Shown piece by piece: positions 61,612-64,000 of a stretch of 64,000 bases of DNA. The DNA comes from Rhodococcus sp. NBC_00297 (GTDB lineage: Bacteria > Actinomycetota > Actinomycetes > Mycobacteriales > Mycobacteriaceae). The stretch is from positions 868,001-932,000 of the forward strand of contig NZ_CP108041.1 of NCBI RefSeq assembly GCF_036173065.1, in the 5' to 3' direction. The notes under the pieces were generated by a model that saw nothing but the letters and a program-made list of their open reading frames with translations, did not search any database and was not told where the DNA came from. The position numbers and the translations under genes are program-made. Within the stretch, counting starts at the first letter, position 1. Each line of letters starts with the position of its first letter.

Positions 61612-62886
61612 ATGGCTGAGCAGGTGGCCGCACCCCGCATCGTCGCCGGTCGCTACCTCCTCGGACCTGTCCTGGGCCGCGGTGGCGTCTCGGACGTGTT
61701 CCGGGCGACCGATCGGACGCTGGGCCGGGCCGTGGCGGTGAAGTTGTTCCGCAGCGACGACCACACGCCGCACGACCGTCGACGCATCGACAGCGAGATG
61801 CGCACCCTCGCGTCGCTGACCCACCCCGGCCTGGTCACGCTCCACGACGCCGGCTCCGAGTCCGACGTCGTCGGTTACGACGGGCCCTACCTGGTGATGG
61901 AGTTCGTGGACGGCACCACGCTGTCCACGTTCCGCGCGGGCGGCACCCTGCCGCCCGAGGTGATCCGGCAGATAGGCCACCAGGTGGCGCAGGCACTGGC
62001 ACACATCCACGCGTCGGGCATCGTCCACCGCGACGTCAAGCCTGCCAACATCCTGATCACCCGCGACGACGACGCGGGACTGCGAGCGAAGCTCACCGAC
62101 TTCGGTATCGCGCGCATCGTCGACTCCGACCCGATGACCGAGCACGGCACCGCCGTCGGGACGGCGCACTACCTCAGCCCGGAGCAGGCGACCGGCGAGG
62201 CGACGGGGCCGGCCTCCGACGTCTACTCGCTGGGCCTTGTCCTGACCGAGTGCCTCACGGGACGAATGGTGTTCGAGGGCAGCGCGATCGCCGCCGCGAT
62301 AGCCCGTCTGCATCGCGACCCGGTGATCCCCGTCGAACTCGGGCCTACGTGGGTGTCGCTGCTGACCGACATGACTTCCCGGACGCCGACGGCGCGCCCG
62401 ACCGCCGCCGACGTGGCTCACCGGCTGCACACCCTCACCGAGGACACCGACACCGCGGTCCTCGCGACCCCGATGGCGACGCCGGCCGCCGTCGTGTCGG
62501 GCCGTCGATCCGCCGTGCCGTGGGTACTCGCCGCGCTGGGAATCTGCGCGGCGCTCGTCACGGTGCTCGCGATCCGCGGAGCGGGGTCGGACGGTGAACC
62601 GACGACGGAGCCGCCGCTGCCGAGCACGTCCGTGGTGGTCGAGACGACGTCGGAGCCGACGGCCACCCCTGTCCCGGTTCCCGAGACGGTCCCGGAGGTC
62701 GCGCCACCAGTCGTCGAGACGACGACGGTCGCTCCCGCACCCGTCGTTCCGCAACCCGCAGCACCCGGCAACGGCAACTCCGGGAACGGCAACTCTGGCA
62801 ACGGCAATTCCGGGAACGGCAACTCGGGCAACGGCAATCCCGGGAACGGCAACGGTAACTCCGGGAACGGTAATGGCAATCGCTGA
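61612..62886 (+). CDS. membrane Ser/Thr protein kinase with Gly-Asn repeat tail
   Basis: 424 residues. Kinase domain (about 10-275): Gly loop GRGGVSDVFRA, Lys in AVKLF, HRDVKPANIL, DFGIARI, SPEQ. One membrane helix (VPWVLAALGICAALVTVLAIR), then an external Thr/Pro/Val stalk and a C-terminal run of GNGNS repeats. PASTA domains are absent, so it is not PknB; the external repeats may contact the wall. Divergent from the EAL gene. Confidence 0.92.
   Translation: MAEQVAAPRIVAGRYLLGPVLGRGGVSDVFRATDRTLGRAVAVKLFRSDDHTPHDRRRIDSEMRTLASLTHPGLVTLHDAGSESDVVGYDGPYLVMEFVDGTTLSTFRAGGTLPPEVIRQIGHQVAQALAHIHASGIVHRDVKPANILITRDDDAGLRAKLTDFGIARIVDSDPMTEHGTAVGTAHYLSPEQATGEATGPASDVYSLGLVLTECLTGRMVFEGSAIAAAIARLHRDPVIPVELGPTWVSLLTDMTSRTPTARPTAADVAHRLHTLTEDTDTAVLATPMATPAAVVSGRRSAVPWVLAALGICAALVTVLAIRGAGSDGEPTTEPPLPSTSVVVETTSEPTATPVPVPETVPEVAPPVVETTTVAPAPVVPQPAAPGNGNSGNGNSGNGNSGNGNSGNGNPGNGNGNSGNGNGNR
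62767..62882. repeat. 15-bp repeat array encoding GNGNS units
   Basis: About seven imperfect copies of a GGCAACTCCGGGAAC-like unit at the 3' end of the kinase gene, with length in multiples of three. They encode the low-complexity tail. Confidence 0.8.
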
Positions 62887-62932
62887 CTGATCACCCTCGT
62901 TTGTGGCGTGACAGCTCGGGTAGGCCGCACCC

Positions 62933-63271
62933 ATGACTGCAGACGACGCGACCACACCACTACCCCACTACGACCAGCTCACGGTGGGGACCATTCAGCA
63001 CCGTTGCCGATCGCTCGATCAGGATCAGATGGAGCGGCTGATCGCTCACGAGCGCGATGCGGCGAACCGCCCTCAGGTGCTTCAGATTCTCACTGCTCGT
63101 CTCGGCGAACTGCGCGCCGGAGCCGAACCCTCCGGAGGGGACCCGTCCGCCGCTCCCGAGGTGTCGGACACCCCGCGGCAGTCGAACGTCGGTCCGGAGC
63201 ACTCCCCCACCGACCACACGCCGCTCCGGCACGGCGTCGCGTACCAGACCCCGGCACGCGGCAAGCCCTGA
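62933..63271 (+). CDS. DUF8129-like lipid droplet-/cell-associated small protein, 112 aa
   Basis: Begins MTADDATTPLPHYDQLTVGTIQHRCRSLDQDQ; the LPHYDQLTVGSIQHRIRSLD block is a conserved actinobacterial domain (DUF8129 as I recall) followed by a disordered Pro/Gly-rich tail. Cytosolic, no membrane segment. Function unknown. Confidence 0.75.
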   Translation: MTADDATTPLPHYDQLTVGTIQHRCRSLDQDQMERLIAHERDAANRPQVLQILTARLGELRAGAEPSGGDPSAAPEVSDTPRQSNVGPEHSPTDHTPLRHGVAYQTPARGKP

Positions 63272-63293
63272 CGACGCTGGGTCCGCGCGGCGT

Positions 63294-63710
63294 TCACCGG
63301 TCGGTGTGCGCCCAGCGTCGTGCGCCGGCGAAGGTGCTCGCGAGGACGAGCACGACGACGATCGTCAGGGCGGACCACATGGTCACGGACGCGTCGAAGG
63401 AGAACAGCAGGCCTGCTCCCAGTGCGGCCGCCGTCGCGACCACCGCGCCGAGGGGAAGCGCCACTGCCACCGCCGTCGTCGTGCGCCGGACCAGAGGATC
63501 GGAGGTCAGCCTCAGCGTCAGGAACACGGCGAGCAGCGCGAGAACGTATGCCGCCGCGACGCTCCCCACGTAGAGGATGAGCAACCCGTCCACGGGGAAC
63601 GCCACGGACGCGTCGGGCGGCAGACCGACGAAGGCGGACACGATCCACAGCAGCCCGGGCAGCAGACCGAGCAGGACACCGGTGAGTCCCGCGGCGACGA
63701 CTCGTCCCAC
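63294..63710 (-). CDS. membrane protein, 138 aa, four helices
   Basis: GTG-started. Four hydrophobic stretches (GLTGVLLGLLPGLLWIVSA, LLILYVGSVAAAYVLALLAV, TTAVAVALPLGAVVATAAAL, TMWSALTIVVVLVLAS). No family recognised. Located 24 bp after the truncated GH43-like gene on the same strand. Confidence 0.75.
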   Translation of the reverse strand: MGRVVAAGLTGVLLGLLPGLLWIVSAFVGLPPDASVAFPVDGLLILYVGSVAAAYVLALLAVFLTLRLTSDPLVRRTTTAVAVALPLGAVVATAAALGAGLLFSFDASVTMWSALTIVVVLVLASTFAGARRWAHTDR

Positions 63711-63734
63711 GTCGTCAGCGACGTCCGGTGCGGA

Positions 63735-64000
63735 TCACGCGGGTTCTCGCATCACACCGAAGTGCCGCGCGGTTCCGGACACCCCGGGCAGCTCCTGCAC
63801 CGGGGACCATGTGGCGAGACCGTCCGTGCTGTCGGAGTACAGGTACTTCCCGTCGATGTAGGCATCGAGGTAGATGCGCCACACGTCGTTCGGCAGCTGG
63901 ACCAGAGCCGGACCCTCGACCATGGAACCCCACGCGCCGGGCGCGACGAAGCGGTAGGGCCCCGTCACCGTCGGCGCCACCGCGTGTTCGATGAACTTCT
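63735..64000 (-). CDS. C-terminal part of a GH43-like glycoside hydrolase (truncated by window edge)
   Basis: The frame is open to the last base of the window, so the gene begins outside. The visible 87 residues (KFIEHAVAPTVTGPYRFV, GSMVEGPALVQLPND, WRIYLDAYIDGKYLYS, SGTARHFGVMR) are the five-bladed-propeller end of GH43/arabinanase-like proteins, with VEGPALVQL as a catalytic-Glu-like strand. Confidence 0.7.
   Translation of the reverse strand, partial: KFIEHAVAPTVTGPYRFVAPGAWGSMVEGPALVQLPNDVWRIYLDAYIDGKYLYSDSTDGLATWSPVQELPGVSGTARHFGVMREPA

Noticed and set aside
61390..62955. 521-codon minus-strand frame opposite the kinase
   Set aside because: Antisense image of the kinase; its repetitive valine/glycine part is the complement of the GNGNS array.

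Overview
High-GC, strongly G/C-ending codons, Tat and lipoprotein signals, GAF-ANTAR regulators, MimR-type regulators, cholesterol-oxidase-like enzymes and Cys-rich leader peptides place this window in a Rhodococcus-like member of the Mycobacteriales. All gene calls rest on reading the translations; no database search was possible.

Region 1 (1-7.3 kb): a tail fragment, a small ORF and a TetR gene face a tightly overlapping six-gene operon. Four of its genes are the classical mycosporine-like amino acid (MAA, UV sunscreen) pathway: demethyl-4-deoxygadusol synthase, O-methyltransferase, ATP-grasp ligase and D-Ala-D-Ala-ligase-like enzyme (mysABCD). The operon starts with a HAD-fold protein that has lost its catalytic aspartates and ends with a TauD-type Fe(II)/2-oxoglutarate dioxygenase. 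A palindrome over the operon's putative -35 box is a good operator candidate for the divergent TetR. Region 2 (7.3-15.8 kb): LysR/MFS pair, SDR, pirin, HugZ-like flavin/heme protein, MsrA, a GAF-ANTAR regulator and an HxlR/MFS pair.

Region 3 (15.9-24.6 kb): one long minus-strand unit encoding an amino-acid-type ABC importer, a GNAT acetyltransferase and a peptide-type ABC importer. Its leader carries a good promoter with an embedded 16-bp palindrome, an S-box-like hairpin, a 29-residue Cys-rich leader peptide and a second 11-codon mini-ORF coupled to the first permease. I read this as a cysteine-responsive sulfur-source uptake operon. Region 4 (24.8-35.4 kb): diguanylate cyclase with an ANTAR-like tail, a damaged tRNA-Cys, two Tat-exported GMC oxidases around a PRISE-type reductase and a tartrate/malate-dehydrogenase-like enzyme, another GAF-ANTAR gene and a divergent Gfo/Idh/MocA pair.

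Region 5 (35.4-48.3 kb): an ice-binding (DUF3494) wall protein with a partner sortase, IclR with 3-oxoacid CoA-transferase, an amidohydrolase/DUF59/alcohol dehydrogenase trio with a divergent MimR-like regulator (the accessory set of propane/acetone monooxygenase operons, but with no monooxygenase), GAF-ANTAR, and a sugar isomerase/dehydrogenase pair facing a LacI regulator with twin operators. Region 6 (48.3-64 kb): TetR/MFS efflux pair, GAF-ANTAR, a Cys-cluster/pentapeptide fusion, VKOR, acyl-CoA synthetase, TetR, NmrA-like reductase, SDR plus quinone oxidoreductase, ABC-F, EAL protein with a C-terminal DICT-like region facing a Ser/Thr kinase, small membrane proteins and a truncated GH43-like gene at the edge.

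Together, UV sunscreen, ice-binding, c-di-GMP and oxidative-stress genes suggest an organism from a cold or high-light surface habitat (inference).
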